A stretch of DNA of 64,000 nucleotides from positions 943,836 through 1,007,835 of the forward strand of contig NZ_STGC01000002.1 in assembly GCF_005222805.1 (NCBI RefSeq), given 5' to 3'. Below the pieces are notes generated by a model. That model saw only the letters and a list, made by a program, of their open reading frames with translations, was not told the origin of the DNA and did no database searches. Position numbers and translations under genes: made by a program. Each line of letters begins with the position of its first letter. Position 1 is the first letter of the stretch. This document shows, in pieces, positions 1 to 9,140 of this stretch. Origin of the DNA: Devosia sp. FKR38 (GTDB lineage Bacteria > Pseudomonadota > Alphaproteobacteria > Rhizobiales > Devosiaceae).

Positions 1-48
1 GGCCAGCAGCAACAGAGTGGCCAACGAGGCAAAACGAAACTGGATCAC
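1..48 (-). CDS. 5' end of a secreted-protein gene (truncated by window edge)
   Basis: A GTG codon at 48 opens a frame running off the left edge; the 16 visible residues start [16 protein letters not shown], a basic-then-hydrophobic stretch that looks like a Sec signal peptide. An in-frame TGA at 79-81 lies upstream with no better start between. The gene is divergent from rpmB. In other Hyphomicrobiales a DUF3108 periplasmic protein often sits beside rpmB, so that is a guess at identity; too little is visible to test it. Confidence 0.45.
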   Translation of the reverse strand, partial: MIQFRFASLATLLLLA

Positions 49-215
49 GGTCGGGCGTCTCTGCGGTTGCTGCGCGAATCAGGGGAATGTTCGAAAGTGC
101 CGCGCTCAATCCACCCGCGCAAGGCACTCGCAGGGGTTTGAGGGCTCCATTGTCTTGACGGCGCCCTGCAGTTTCTCTAAAGAGGCCCAAGATTTCAGGA
201 CAAGACAGGCCCGCT

Positions 216-233
216 GCGGGGCTCGATCCCCGC
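216..233 (+). other. GC-rich hairpin in the rpmB leader
   Basis: A six-base stem GCGGGG/CCCCGC with a six-base loop lies 32 bases before the rpmB start. It could be a leader structure affecting translation, or chance in GC-rich DNA. No known leader family was recognised. Confidence 0.3.
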
Positions 234-265
234 GACAGTGGCCTTTTGCAACAGGATACATAACC

Positions 266-550
266 ATGGCACGTCGCTGTGAACTCACCGGCAAGGGCGT
301 TTTGGTTGGCAACAACGTTTCGCACGCGCTCAATCGCACGCGTCGCCGGTTCCTCCCGAACCTGCTGAACGTGACGCTGATTTCCGAGGCGCTGAACCGC
401 CCCGTCAAGCTGCGCATCTCGGCCTATGCCCTGCGTTCGGTCGAACACCGCGGTGGTCTGGATGCCTTCCTGCTCAAGCAGAGCGACGAGCAGCTGTCGC
501 CGCTCGCCCAGGGCATCAAGAAGGAAGTGCGCGCCGCTCTCGCTGCCTAA
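266..550 (+). CDS. rpmB: 50S ribosomal protein L28
   Basis: The product has 94 residues and starts [20 protein letters not shown], the conserved N-terminus of bacterial L28, followed by the basic [10 protein letters not shown] segment. L28 is a component of the large ribosomal subunit. The ATG at 266 was chosen over longer in-frame extension because it matches the family start exactly; the 5' extension encodes unrelated residues. The gene stands alone, divergent from the signal-peptide gene on its left, and is followed by a T-tailed hairpin, so it is probably monocistronic. Confidence 0.97.
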   Translation: MARRCELTGKGVLVGNNVSHALNRTRRRFLPNLLNVTLISEALNRPVKLRISAYALRSVEHRGGLDAFLLKQSDEQLSPLAQGIKKEVRAALAA

Positions 551-575
551 GCGATACGGACGCCAAACGAATTGA

Positions 576-611
576 CCGCGTAGGGAGCGTTTCTCTGCGC
601 GGTTTTCTTTT
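576..611 (+). terminator. Rho-independent terminator after rpmB
   Basis: CCGCG/CGCGG stem extended inward by A-T, G-C and wobble pairs, followed directly by TTTTCTTTT. It lies 25 bases after the rpmB stop. Confidence 0.8.
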
Positions 612-679
612 GCGCCAATCCTGGCGCACCCCCGCTCCGGTCTGATGCCGGCAGGCGGGTTACATAGAGGTGCATTGTC

Positions 680-1372
680 ATGCTTGCTCGTCTGTTCGCG
701 GCCGTGGCCGCCATGGTCGTCGTTGTCGCGGCGTCCAATATCCTGGTGCTTTATCCGCTGCAGCTGCAGCTGGGCACGGTCAATCTGGCCGATCTGCTCA
801 CCTGGGGCGCCTTCACCTTCCCCTTTGCGTTCCTGATCACCGACCTCACCAATCGCTTCGATGGTCCGCGCAATGCGCGGCTGGTGGTGCTGGCCGGCTT
901 TGCGGTGGGGCTGGGCCTGTCGTTCTATCTCAGCTTTCATGGCCTGCCCTGGAGCGCTGATGGCGCCCCGGCGACCACGCAGCGCATCGCCCTGGCCTCG
1001 GCCACCGCGTTCCTCGTCGGCCAGCTGCTCGACATCGCGGTGTTCTCGCGCCTGCGCGCCAGCCGGGCCTGGTTCCTGCCGCCGCTGGCCGGCTCGCTCT
1101 TTGGTTCGCTGATCGACACCACCATTTTCTTCTCGGTGGCGTTCGCCCCGGCGCTGGCCGGTATTGATGGTCTCTTCGGCCTGGCCGATGGCTCGCTGGG
1201 CTTCCCCGCCCCCTGGCTGGGCGTTGGGCCGGAGGTGCCGCTATGGTTCTCGCTGGCCTCGGGCGATTTCCTGGTCAAGTTCCTCGCCGCGCTGCTGCTG
1301 CTGGCGCCCTATCGGGCGCTGATGGGCCGGTTGATGCCGCTGCCGCCGCTGGGCGCTCAGGCGCAGGCCTAA
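680..1372 (+). CDS. Queuosine precursor transporter (YhhQ/VUT_1, DUF165)
   Basis: An integral membrane protein of 230 residues that, by family, imports preQ0/preQ1 (queuosine precursors) across the inner membrane. Several hydrophobic segments are visible, and the hallmark loop of the family, WGAFTFPFAFLITDLTNRFDG, is centred near residue 48 (shown here across 21 positions 37-57; key residues F, P, TDL, NR, G). The ATG at 680 is preceded by a GAGG ribosome site nine bases away. The gene stands alone between the rpmB terminator and a bidirectional hairpin shared with fdxA. Other queuosine genes are not adjacent, though gluQ lies 22 kb away. Confidence 0.88.
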   Translation: MLARLFAAVAAMVVVVAASNILVLYPLQLQLGTVNLADLLTWGAFTFPFAFLITDLTNRFDGPRNARLVVLAGFAVGLGLSFYLSFHGLPWSADGAPATTQRIALASATAFLVGQLLDIAVFSRLRASRAWFLPPLAGSLFGSLIDTTIFFSVAFAPALAGIDGLFGLADGSLGFPAPWLGVGPEVPLWFSLASGDFLVKFLAALLLLAPYRALMGRLMPLPPLGAQAQA

Positions 1373-1384
1373 CCCAAAAATGAA

Positions 1385-1418
1385 AAACCGCCTGCTCCAG
1401 TCCTGGCGCAGGCGGTTT
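1385..1418. terminator. Bidirectional terminator between the transporter gene and fdxA
   Basis: Eleven-base perfect stem AAACCGCCTGC/GCAGGCGGTTT with A-rich left and T-rich right flanks, sitting between two convergent genes. Confidence 0.85.
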
Positions 1419-1446
1419 GATTTTGGCGCGGCCGATTGGGCGGCGA

Positions 1447-1785
1447 TCAGTCGCCTTCGCCGGGGGCCTCGGAGAAATACTTCTCGAACTTGCCGGTTTC
1501 CCCGTCCTTCTCCTTGGCCTCGGGCAGCGGGTCGCGGCGCTCGGTGAGGTTGGGCCAGACCGAGGCGAATTTGGTGTTGATCTGCAGCCAGTGGTCGAGA
1601 CCGCTTTCGGTGTCGGGCTTGATGGCTTCGGCGGGGCATTCGGGCTCGCAGACGCCACAGTCGATGCACTCGTCCGGGTGAATCACCAGCATGTTCTCGC
1701 CCTCGTAGAAGCAGTCCACGGGACAGACTTCCACGCAGTCGGTGTACTTACAGGCAATGCAATTGTCGGTGACGATATAGGTCAT
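1447..1785 (-). CDS. fdxA: 7Fe ferredoxin FdxA (3Fe-4S/4Fe-4S)
   Basis: The 112-residue product starts [20 protein letters not shown] and carries two cysteine clusters in the first 60 residues: [17 protein letters not shown] and [12 protein letters not shown]. This is the 7Fe ferredoxin pattern, a soluble low-potential electron carrier. The C-terminal acidic extension is also typical of alphaproteobacterial FdxA. It lies downstream of the S4-protein and helicase genes on the same strand, 179 bases from the S4 stop, an arrangement shared with related genomes. Confidence 0.95.
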   Translation of the reverse strand: MTYIVTDNCIACKYTDCVEVCPVDCFYEGENMLVIHPDECIDCGVCEPECPAEAIKPDTESGLDHWLQINTKFASVWPNLTERRDPLPEAKEKDGETGKFEKYFSEAPGEGD

Positions 1786-1964
1786 CTAGGCGGGCATCCC
1801 GAACAGGAGCCGGGCTGGGGCAGATGGCGCAGCGCGGCAGGTCTCAACGGCTTCGTTGCTAAACTTTTTCTGGTGTCGCTGCAAGGCTGGCCCGGGGCAG
1901 AGCTTGCCAGCAATGGCCTTCGCTTTGGCATATCTGACCTGCAGACGTGTCGCTCGGCCAGCCG

Positions 1965-2378
1965 CTAGGTCTCGTCGGCGTCCGGGCGCAGCCGGTCGGT
2001 GTCGCGGCGCTGCTTCTTGGTGGGGCGGCCGGCGCCATCGTCGCGCTGGGCCAGCGCGGCCTCATAGGGGCTCTGTTCGGCCTTGGGCAGCGCTGGTGGC
2101 GACAGATCCTCGTAAAGCCCCTGAGCCTCGCTGGCCGGGCCGCGGCGGGTACCCGGGTCGATGATGCGCCAGACCAGGATGCGGTTGTGCAGCGTCATGG
2201 TCAGCACATCGCCCGCGCCGACCTTGTGGTCGGTGCGGTCGGTGCGTTCGGAATTGACGCGGATGGCGCCCGATTCGATGATCTTCTGCGCCAGCGTGCG
2301 GGATTTCAGCGCGCGGGAAAAGAACAGGAACCTGTCGAGCCGCTCCTTGCGGAGGGCGGGCGCGACAGGTCCCGGCAA
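1965..2378 (-). CDS. S4-domain RNA-binding protein (Hsp15-like)
   Basis: The N-terminal half (residues about 8-70) is an S4 domain: RLDRFLFFSRALKSRTLAQK, then IRVNSERTDR and VGAGDVLTM. This fold binds structured RNA; E. coli Hsp15 (HslR) is the closest known type, which acts on stalled 50S subunits. The C-terminus is a charged, proline-containing tail. The frame opens with TTG at 2378, three bases after the helicase stop, with no in-frame ATG upstream, so the two are translationally coupled. The pairing with an RNA helicase suggests a joint role in RNA handling (inference). Confidence 0.85.
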   Translation of the reverse strand: MPGPVAPALRKERLDRFLFFSRALKSRTLAQKIIESGAIRVNSERTDRTDHKVGAGDVLTMTLHNRILVWRIIDPGTRRGPASEAQGLYEDLSPPALPKAEQSPYEAALAQRDDGAGRPTKKQRRDTDRLRPDADET

Positions 2379-2381
2379 GGT

Positions 2382-5300
2382 CTACTCGGCCTTGCGGTCA
2401 CGCAGGGCCGCAAGCTTGGCAAAGGGGCTATCGGGATCGAAGGCCTTTTCGCGCTTCTCTTCGCGCGGGCGCTCGACCTTGTCGTTGCGCGGCCGTTCGA
2501 ACTTGGCGCGTTCGCCCTTCTGGTCCTCGGGGCGGCGGTTGTCATTGCGGCCGCGACCTTCGAACTTGGGCTTGGGGTTGAGGTGCTGGGCCTTGGTGAG
2601 GTCCTGCACTTCCCCTTCCGGGCGACGCTTGGCGGCCGGGGCCGCATGCGGGCGCTGACGACCCTCGCCTTCGGGGCGACGACGGGGTTCGTGACGCTTG
2701 GTCTCGCTGCGCTTGCCGGCAGGCGACCAGATTTCGTCGAACTCGGGCTCGGCCGGCGTGGCCGGGGTCTGCTCGGCGGTGGCCGGCGCGGCCTCGACAA
2801 TGGTGGTCTGCGGCATGGAGGCATCCATGGCCGGGGTGGGCGTCTCGGCAATGGCGTCGAGCGGCGCCTCGGCGACCGGTTCGGTCGCGGACGGATTTTC
2901 CGTCAGCGTTTCTTCCAGCGCCGGGGCCTCGGCGCTGGCGTCAGCTGGTGCAGCCGGTGCCGCTACCTTGGGCAGGCGTTTGACGCGATAGCCCAGCGAG
3001 GTCAGGATCGAGGCGAAATCTTCGCCCGAGCAGCCCAGCAGCGAGGTCATTTCCACCGTGACGCGGAAGCCATTGCCCTCGGCGGCGCCAGCGGGCACTT
3101 CGCCCTGGTGACGGGTCGGGTCGAGTGCGATCAGCGGGCGGATGATATCGGCGAGACGCTCGAGAATATCGACGCGCACGGCGCGCTTGCCGGCCACCTT
3201 GAAGCCGGCAATTTCATAAAGGCGCGTATCGACTTCGGGGTCGACCACAAAGCTGGTGCGGCCCGACAGCACGATATGGGGAATGTCGGTGACGCCGGCC
3301 TGGCGCACGCCGCCATGCTTGAGCGCAAACAGGATCAGCGCCAGCTCGCGCGGAGCGGGCTTGAGCGAGAGCGGCAGATAGATGTGATAGGCGCCGAACT
3401 TGATGCCCAGCTTGCGCATGCGGCCGCGCACGTCCTGGTCGAGGTTCTTGACCTCGTCGGAGACCTGGCTGCGGGGAATGAGGCCGAGGTTTTCGAACAG
3501 CTGGTAGCCGATGCCACGGGCCGCGCCTTCGAGGTCAGCGGGGGCCTCAAGGGCCATCACCGGCTCGAGCACGGTATTGATGTGGTGGCGCAGCCAGAGG
3601 TTGAGCCGGTCCTGTACGCGTTCGAGATCGGGACCGGTCAGGCTTTCGTCCGCCAGGATCAGGATGCGGGGACGATAGAGCGTCTCGCCTTCGATCAGCT
3701 CGGCAACCAGGTCACCCTTCCAGCGCAGCCGGCCATCGGTGGCCAGCACCAGCTCTTCGTTGGGTGCGCCTGCCAGGCGTTCCGCCCGGTTGTGGATTTC
3801 GGGCGCCACAACGTGGTCGGCCGCTGTGCGCAGGCCCTTGCTGTCGACGTCGCCGTCGGTGCGGGCCAGGGTGAAGCGGAAGCCTTCAAGCGTGCCGATG
3901 AGATGGCCTTCCAGCCGCACTTCGCCACGCTCATTGATCTCGGGAGATGCCATACGTTTGTCTTTCAGGTGACGAAGCAACACACTCGTGCGCCGGTCGA
4001 CGAACCGCTGGGTGAGCCGCTCATGCAGCGCATCACTCAGACGGTCTTCAATGTCTCGGGTCTTTTCGCGCCAATGTGAAGGGTCTGCAAGCCAGTTTTT
4101 GCGGTTTGCGATGAAGGTCCAGGTGCGGATCTGCTTGATCCGGTTGCTCAGTGTATCGATGTCGCCACTGGCATTGTCGCAAAAGCGGACCTGCTCGGCA
4201 ATCCAGTCTGCGTCGACTTTGCCGCGACGGACGAGATCGGAGTAAACACGGGTGACGATCTCCCCATGGTTGGCCGGCGAAATGCCCTGATAATCAGGGA
4301 TTTGGCAGCATTCCCACAGCAAACGCGCGCCATCGAGGCCGCGCGCCAGCTTGCCGGCTTCATTGCGGGCAACGAACTCGAGCGCGCGCTGGTCGGTGGC
4401 GATCGGCACGCGGGTCAGCGCGCGGTCCTCGGGCGGCTTTTCCAGGCTGTTGAGCAGGGCGTTGATGGATGAATAATCCAGCTGATTGTTGCGCCATTGC
4501 AGCACTTTGAGCGGGGCAAAATCGTGGGTTTCGAGCGCCACGACCATTTCCTCGTCGAATCCCTCGGTGCCGCCGGTGACGCCGAAGGTGCCATTTCTGG
4601 CGTGGCGACCGGCGCGGCCGGCGATCTGGCCAAGTTCGGCAGGGGTCAGCGGACGGCTGGTATGACCGTCAAACTTGCTGTCGTCGGCAAAGGCGACGTG
4701 ATGGATATCAAGGTTCAGCCCCATGCCGACGGCGTCGGTGGCGACGAGAAAATCGACATCGCCATTCTGGTAGAGTTCGACCTGGGCATTGCGGGTGCGG
4801 GGGCTGAGCGCCCCCATGACCACGGCGGCGCCACCGCGCTCGCGGCGGATCAGTTCGGCAATGGCATAGACCTGGCGGGCCGAGAAGGCGACGATGGCCG
4901 AGCGCGGCGGCTGGCGCGAAATCTTCTTGGAGCCGGCATAGGTCAGATGGCTGAAGCGCGGCCGGTCGATGATATCGGCATGGGGCAGGAGCTTGCGGAT
5001 CACCGGCTCCATGGTCGCCGCGCCCAAGAGCAGAGTCTCGCTGGTGCCCCGTGCGTGCAGGATGCGGTCGGTGAAGACATGGCCGCGGTCGAAATCGGTG
5101 GCGGTCTGGATTTCGTCGATGGCGACGCAGTCGACCCTTATGTCGGTGGGCATGGCCTCGACGGTGCAGACCCAGAATCGCGGCTTGGCGGGCACGATGC
5201 GCTCTTCGCCCGTCACCAGGGCCACGGCCTGTTCGCCGACGCGTTCGACGCAGCGCTGATAGACCTCGCGCGCCAGCAGGCGCAGCGGCAGGCCGATCAT

Positions 5301-5402
5301 CCCGGAAGGATGGGCCAGCATGCGTTCAATGGCAAAATAGGTTTTGCCGGTATTGGTCGGGCCAAGGATCGCCTTGACGGACTGGGCGGGCGCAAAGGTC
5401 AT
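2382..5402 (-). CDS. SUV3-like ATP-dependent RNA/DNA helicase with charged C-terminal tail
   Basis: A superfamily 2 helicase of about 1006 residues. Seen: Walker A as GPTNTGKT near residue 15, DEIQ motif II near residue 95, and the motif VI segment QIAGRAGRHAR near residue 260. The overall pattern is that of the mitochondrial degradosome helicase SUV3, common in alphaproteobacteria. From about residue 810 the sequence becomes low complexity: first Ala/Glu/Pro-rich, then Arg/Lys-rich, which probably binds RNA or partners. Start chosen at MTFAPAQSVKAILG; a longer frame adds 26 unrelated residues. It leads an operon with the S4 gene and perhaps fdxA. Confidence 0.9.
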   Translation of the reverse strand: MTFAPAQSVKAILGPTNTGKTYFAIERMLAHPSGMIGLPLRLLAREVYQRCVERVGEQAVALVTGEERIVPAKPRFWVCTVEAMPTDIRVDCVAIDEIQTATDFDRGHVFTDRILHARGTSETLLLGAATMEPVIRKLLPHADIIDRPRFSHLTYAGSKKISRQPPRSAIVAFSARQVYAIAELIRRERGGAAVVMGALSPRTRNAQVELYQNGDVDFLVATDAVGMGLNLDIHHVAFADDSKFDGHTSRPLTPAELGQIAGRAGRHARNGTFGVTGGTEGFDEEMVVALETHDFAPLKVLQWRNNQLDYSSINALLNSLEKPPEDRALTRVPIATDQRALEFVARNEAGKLARGLDGARLLWECCQIPDYQGISPANHGEIVTRVYSDLVRRGKVDADWIAEQVRFCDNASGDIDTLSNRIKQIRTWTFIANRKNWLADPSHWREKTRDIEDRLSDALHERLTQRFVDRRTSVLLRHLKDKRMASPEINERGEVRLEGHLIGTLEGFRFTLARTDGDVDSKGLRTAADHVVAPEIHNRAERLAGAPNEELVLATDGRLRWKGDLVAELIEGETLYRPRILILADESLTGPDLERVQDRLNLWLRHHINTVLEPVMALEAPADLEGAARGIGYQLFENLGLIPRSQVSDEVKNLDQDVRGRMRKLGIKFGAYHIYLPLSLKPAPRELALILFALKHGGVRQAGVTDIPHIVLSGRTSFVVDPEVDTRLYEIAGFKVAGKRAVRVDILERLADIIRPLIALDPTRHQGEVPAGAAEGNGFRVTVEMTSLLGCSGEDFASILTSLGYRVKRLPKVAAPAAPADASAEAPALEETLTENPSATEPVAEAPLDAIAETPTPAMDASMPQTTIVEAAPATAEQTPATPAEPEFDEIWSPAGKRSETKRHEPRRRPEGEGRQRPHAAPAAKRRPEGEVQDLTKAQHLNPKPKFEGRGRNDNRRPEDQKGERAKFERPRNDKVERPREEKREKAFDPDSPFAKLAALRDRKAE

Positions 5403-5947
5403 GTGCGGGCAATGTAGGCGGTCCCTGCGACAGTTGCGAGAGGCAGGGCGCATTGTCCCAAGAAAGCACAGGCTTGTCACAGTCCTGCCACAGGCCTTAA
5501 CGGACAGAACGGGTGGGGAACGAAACGGGCTCGAATCGGCGCAGACTCAAAAATGCTGCTTCGTTCACGGCTAGCTCTGGGGGGTAGGACGCCTGGGACC
5601 CACCAGCGCCGCGCCTGCGGGCCGAGCTCTGTGGCAACAGCCCCAATTTGCCTTCATCAGTGCTAACGCCTGGTTAAGTTCGGCCCAGAATCAGCAAATG
5701 TGATCAGGGGGTTAACGTGCGAGAGGCCCAAAAAATCTATAGCGTTATCCCGCCGGAGGCCGCCCAGGCTGGGCGCCTGCGCCCCATCTTCACGATAAAC
5801 CGCATTGACCGTCCCGGATCAGGACAGGGCAGGGCAGGGCCCTGCCTGGCCGTCGTCAGCGCTGCGAGCCGAGGCTGCAGAAGCGCTTTGCCATCGCCGA
5901 GCAGTTTGACTATGGTCCGCGCGGTTTTTCCGCCCAGAATTGGCATC
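5403..5947. other. Long intergenic region between helicase and hisC
   Basis: 545 bases without a convincing gene, between divergent genes, so it must hold both promoters. A small GC palindrome lies near 5836 (GGCAGGGCCCTGCC) and a GGGCGCCTGCGCCC-type inverted repeat near 5770. No tmRNA, 6S or SRP RNA signature was found. A short in-frame extension of hisC from 5717 exists but its residues do not resemble the family. Confidence 0.5.
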
Positions 5948-7042
5948 ATGTCCGACCCGATCCGCCCGCAGCCGCAGCCTGGAATTCTTGATATCGCTCC
6001 CTATGTGCCCGGCAAGTCGGGCGCGGCGGGCAGCAATGCCATCAAGCTGTCCGCCAATGAATCGCCCCTGGGCGCCAGCCCCAAGGCGCAGGAAGCCTTT
6101 GCCGCGGCCGCCCAGCATCTGGAGATCTATCCCGAGGGCTCGTCGCGGCTGCTGCGCGTGGCGCTGGGCGAGGTGCATGGCATCGACCCCGATACCATCG
6201 TCTGCGGCAATGGCTCGGACGATCTGCTGCACCTGTTGGCGCAGACCTATCTGGGCGAGGGCGACAATGCGGTGATGAGCCAATATGGCTTTTCGGTCTA
6301 TCCCATCATTACCCGGGCCACGGGCGCTGCGATCATCATGGTCGATGAGGTGGACTATACCGCTCATGTCGATGGATTGCTGGCCGCGGTAACGCCGCGC
6401 ACCAAGGTGGTCTGGCTGGCCAATCCCAACAATCCCACCGGCACCTATATCAGCGACGCCGAAGTGCGCCGGCTGCATGCGGGCCTGCGCCCCGATATCC
6501 TGCTCGTCATCGACAATGCCTATGCCGAATATGTCACGGCCGAGGATTTCGCGGTGGGGCTCGATCTCGTGCGCGAGGCCCAGAACGTGGTCATGGTCCG
6601 CACCTTCTCCAAAATGGGTCTGGCGGCGGCGCGCATTGGCTGGATGGTGGGCACGCCCGAGTTGGTCGACGCCATCAATCGCATCCGCGGGCCGTTCAAC
6701 GTCAACCTGCCGGCGCAGATGGCCGGCGCCGCGGCAGCCCGCGATATCGAGTTCACCGCGCGGCTCAAGGCGCATAATGCGCAGTGGCGCGACTGGATCA
6801 CCCAGGAGCTGACCAGCAACCACATGTATGTGGTGCCCAGCCAGGGCAATTTCGTGCTGGTGCTGTTCCCGGACGCCGAGCATGCGCGCCTGGCCTTCAA
6901 CACGCTGATGGAGCGCGGGCTGGTGGTACGCGAGGTGGCGGGCTCCTATGGCATCGCGCATGGGCTGCGCATTTCCATTGGTTCGGAACAGGCGATGCGG
7001 GGCGTCGTCGGCATTCTCAAGGCATTGGTCAAGATCTCATGA
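5948..7042 (+). CDS. hisC: Histidinol-phosphate aminotransferase
   Basis: A fold type I PLP aminotransferase of 364 residues. The N-terminal segment KLSANESPLGASPKAQEAF is the HisC/AroAT signature, NPNNPTGTY binds cofactor, and the lysine of RTFSKMGLAAARIGW is the Schiff-base residue. HisC converts imidazole acetol phosphate to histidinol phosphate using glutamate; many enzymes of this type also act on aromatic keto acids. The direct coupling to tyrA (ATGA overlap) and distance from other his genes suggest a role in tyrosine/phenylalanine synthesis as well (inference). Start set at MSDPIRPQPQPG. Confidence 0.93.
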   Translation: MSDPIRPQPQPGILDIAPYVPGKSGAAGSNAIKLSANESPLGASPKAQEAFAAAAQHLEIYPEGSSRLLRVALGEVHGIDPDTIVCGNGSDDLLHLLAQTYLGEGDNAVMSQYGFSVYPIITRATGAAIIMVDEVDYTAHVDGLLAAVTPRTKVVWLANPNNPTGTYISDAEVRRLHAGLRPDILLVIDNAYAEYVTAEDFAVGLDLVREAQNVVMVRTFSKMGLAAARIGWMVGTPELVDAINRIRGPFNVNLPAQMAGAAAARDIEFTARLKAHNAQWRDWITQELTSNHMYVVPSQGNFVLVLFPDAEHARLAFNTLMERGLVVREVAGSYGIAHGLRISIGSEQAMRGVVGILKALVKIS

Positions 7043-8010
7043 GTGTTCATTTTCGCAAGCTTGCCCTGGTGGGCATCGGGCTGATCGGGTCGTCCATCGC
7101 GCTGGCGGCGCGGCGGCAGGGGCTGGTCGAGGTGATCTCGATTGCCACGCGCAAGCAGGAAACGCTGGACGAGGCGCGTGAGCTGGGGCTGGGCGATATC
7201 TATACGCTCGACGCCGCCGAAGCCGTGCGCGGCGCCGATCTGGTGATCCTGTGCACGCCGGTGGGCGCCTATGAAGGGGTGATGCAGACCATTGCCCCGG
7301 CGCTGGAGCCGGGCGCGATCCTGTCCGACGTCGGCTCGGTCAAGGGCCATGTGGTCAAGGTGCTCAAGAGCCAGGTGCCGGCGGGGGTGCATTTCATCCC
7401 GGCCCACCCGATTGCTGGCACGGAGCATTCCGGACCCTCGGCCGGCTTTGCCGAGCTGTTTGCCGGCCGCTGGTGCGTGCTGACGCCGGGCGCCGAGGTC
7501 GATCCCGCCCAGACTGAGAAGCTGGCGGGCTTCTGGCGCGCCATGGGCAGCCATGTGGAAAGCATGGAGGCCGGTCACCACGATATGGTTTTGGCCATCA
7601 CCAGCCATATTCCCCATCTGGTGGCCTATAATATCGTGGGCACGGTGGCTGATCTGGAAGCGGCAACCCAGTCCGAGGTCATCAAGTTCTCGGCCTCGGG
7701 TTTCCGCGATTTCACCCGTATCGCCGCCTCGGACCCGGTGATGTGGCGCGACGTGTTCCTGACCAATCGTGATGCCGTGCTCGAAATGCTGGGGCGGTTC
7801 ACCGAGGATCTCAGCGTGTTGCAGCGGGCCGTGCGCATGGGCGATGGCCCGGCGCTCGAAGCCATGTTCACCCGCACCCGCGCCATCCGCCGGTCGATCA
7901 TCTCGGCTGGGCAGGAAACCGCCGCGGCCGATTTCGGCCGGCCGCATGATGCGCCACCCGCGTCCGAAGTGCCCTTCGTGCGCGAGCATGGTGGTGGCGA
8001 CGACGCCTAG
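7039..8010 (+). CDS. tyrA: Prephenate/arogenate dehydrogenase
   Basis: A 323-residue protein with an N-terminal Rossmann motif GIGLIGSSIA (residues about 11-20) and the prephenate dehydrogenase signature HPIAGTEHSGPSAG near residue 123. It oxidises prephenate or arogenate with NAD(P)+ in tyrosine synthesis. No chorismate mutase or ACT domain is visible, so it is the monofunctional (TyrC-type) form. The ATG overlaps the hisC stop as ATGA, showing coupling. Which of the two substrates is preferred cannot be read from sequence by eye. Confidence 0.93.
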   Translation: MSVHFRKLALVGIGLIGSSIALAARRQGLVEVISIATRKQETLDEARELGLGDIYTLDAAEAVRGADLVILCTPVGAYEGVMQTIAPALEPGAILSDVGSVKGHVVKVLKSQVPAGVHFIPAHPIAGTEHSGPSAGFAELFAGRWCVLTPGAEVDPAQTEKLAGFWRAMGSHVESMEAGHHDMVLAITSHIPHLVAYNIVGTVADLEAATQSEVIKFSASGFRDFTRIAASDPVMWRDVFLTNRDAVLEMLGRFTEDLSVLQRAVRMGDGPALEAMFTRTRAIRRSIISAGQETAAADFGRPHDAPPASEVPFVREHGGGDDA

Positions 8011-8018
8011 CGGCGTCG
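8001..8018 (+). terminator. Hairpin overlapping the tyrA stop
   Basis: Stem CGACGCC/GGCGTCG with loop TAGC spans the stop codon; no T-run follows, so it may only be a weak or factor-assisted terminator between convergent genes. Confidence 0.35.
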
Positions 8019-8022
8019 CTGG

Positions 8023-8994
8023 CTAGAACAGCGGGCCGATCGCGGCGATCGGCACGAGGCCCGAGAAAATGCCGCCATTGCGGAAGTTCAGCTGGTTGGA
8101 GTAGCTGCCGTCAGCGCCGGGCGCGCCCAGCACAAGGGTGCGCAGGGGCTCTTCGAGCAGCGGCCCAATGCGTTCGGCCACGCCGGTCGAGGTGATGGTG
8201 ATCTGGCCCTCGAGCTGGGCCTGGGCATCAAGCTTGAGCGAGCCGGTGGCATCGAGCACCGAATCGGCGTCGGTGCCATGGATGCCCACGATATCGAGCG
8301 TGCTGCCTGCCGCCTGCATATTGGCCAGCATGTCCGGCGCGCCCCAATTGCGCACATCATCGGGCAGGCCGGCCAGTTCGAGCTGAATTTCAGCATTGGT
8401 CTGGCTCAGGGTCAGGCCGGGATAGGCCAGATCCTTGGCCAGCACATAGCCGGCGAGCCCGGCCAGGTGCCGGTCGGCGTCGTGGCGCTCGGGAATGTCG
8501 AACAGATGCGCTTCCATCAGCGGCGCGGTGGCGATGGTGGTGTCGCCCAGCAGCGTGTCCGACCAGACCAGATCCTTGCCCGACACCGAAGCCCGGGCGA
8601 TGCGCCAGTCCTGGAGGCGAATGCTGACTTCCAGCGTCGACCAGGCGACGGCATTGCGCGTGCCGGTGAAGCTGTCGACCAGTTGCAGCGGGCCCTTGGC
8701 CGAAGCCAAGAGATGGGTGGGCGCATAGACGCGGATGCTGGCGCGGATGCCGGGCACGGTGAGCGCCAGATCGCCGGAGATGATCTCAGCGTCTTGGCAG
8801 TCGGCGTCAAAGCGGAACGGGAAGCCGCTGACGTTGAGCGTGCCGCAGGTGATCCTTGGGCTGGTGATGCCATCGGCCTCGGCCTGCGCCAGGATCTGCT
8901 GGCGCACCATGCCGGAGAGCACAAACCAGGCGGTGGACCAGGCCAGGATGACGGCGATGACCACGCCGCCCAGAATGATGATTCGTTTTTTCAT
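8023..8994 (-). CDS. DUF2125 membrane-anchored protein
   Basis: A protein of 323 residues starting MKKRIIILGGVVIAVILAWS, one N-terminal transmembrane anchor, then a periplasmic region with FPFRFDADCQ near residue 67 typical of the DUF2125 family (AsmA-like beta-rich proteins of alphaproteobacteria). Function is not known to me. The ATG at 8994 was chosen because it places the signal anchor at the very N-terminus; 30 upstream in-frame residues are proline/arginine-rich and not family-like. It converges on tyrA with 12 bases between stops. Confidence 0.8.
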   Translation of the reverse strand: MKKRIIILGGVVIAVILAWSTAWFVLSGMVRQQILAQAEADGITSPRITCGTLNVSGFPFRFDADCQDAEIISGDLALTVPGIRASIRVYAPTHLLASAKGPLQLVDSFTGTRNAVAWSTLEVSIRLQDWRIARASVSGKDLVWSDTLLGDTTIATAPLMEAHLFDIPERHDADRHLAGLAGYVLAKDLAYPGLTLSQTNAEIQLELAGLPDDVRNWGAPDMLANMQAAGSTLDIVGIHGTDADSVLDATGSLKLDAQAQLEGQITITSTGVAERIGPLLEEPLRTLVLGAPGADGSYSNQLNFRNGGIFSGLVPIAAIGPLF

Positions 8995-9140
8995 GGTGCA
9001 AACTCTTAGCCGGGGCGGCGGCAAAGCGCTATCGGCTGGGTTAAGCCCGGCAAAAGCGGGTGGTCTGCATCGAGCAGGGCGCATATCCAGTCATGGCAAT
9101 TGCCTTGGCGCCAAGGCTTGCCTAGATTTTGGGCCAGGAC

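Noticed and set aside
611..679. Possible preQ1 riboswitch ahead of the queuosine precursor transporter
   Set aside because: The leader is short and lacks the conserved A-rich tail and stem of known preQ1 classes.
1947..4079. 710-codon frame opposite the helicase
   Set aside because: Antisense shadow of the helicase and S4 genes; composition typical of reverse-frame reading.
5540..5650. GGGGGTAGGACGCC..CCCACCAG segment reminiscent of a tmRNA or SRP RNA end
   Set aside because: No complementary acceptor strand, tag reading frame or conserved SRP loop was found nearby.
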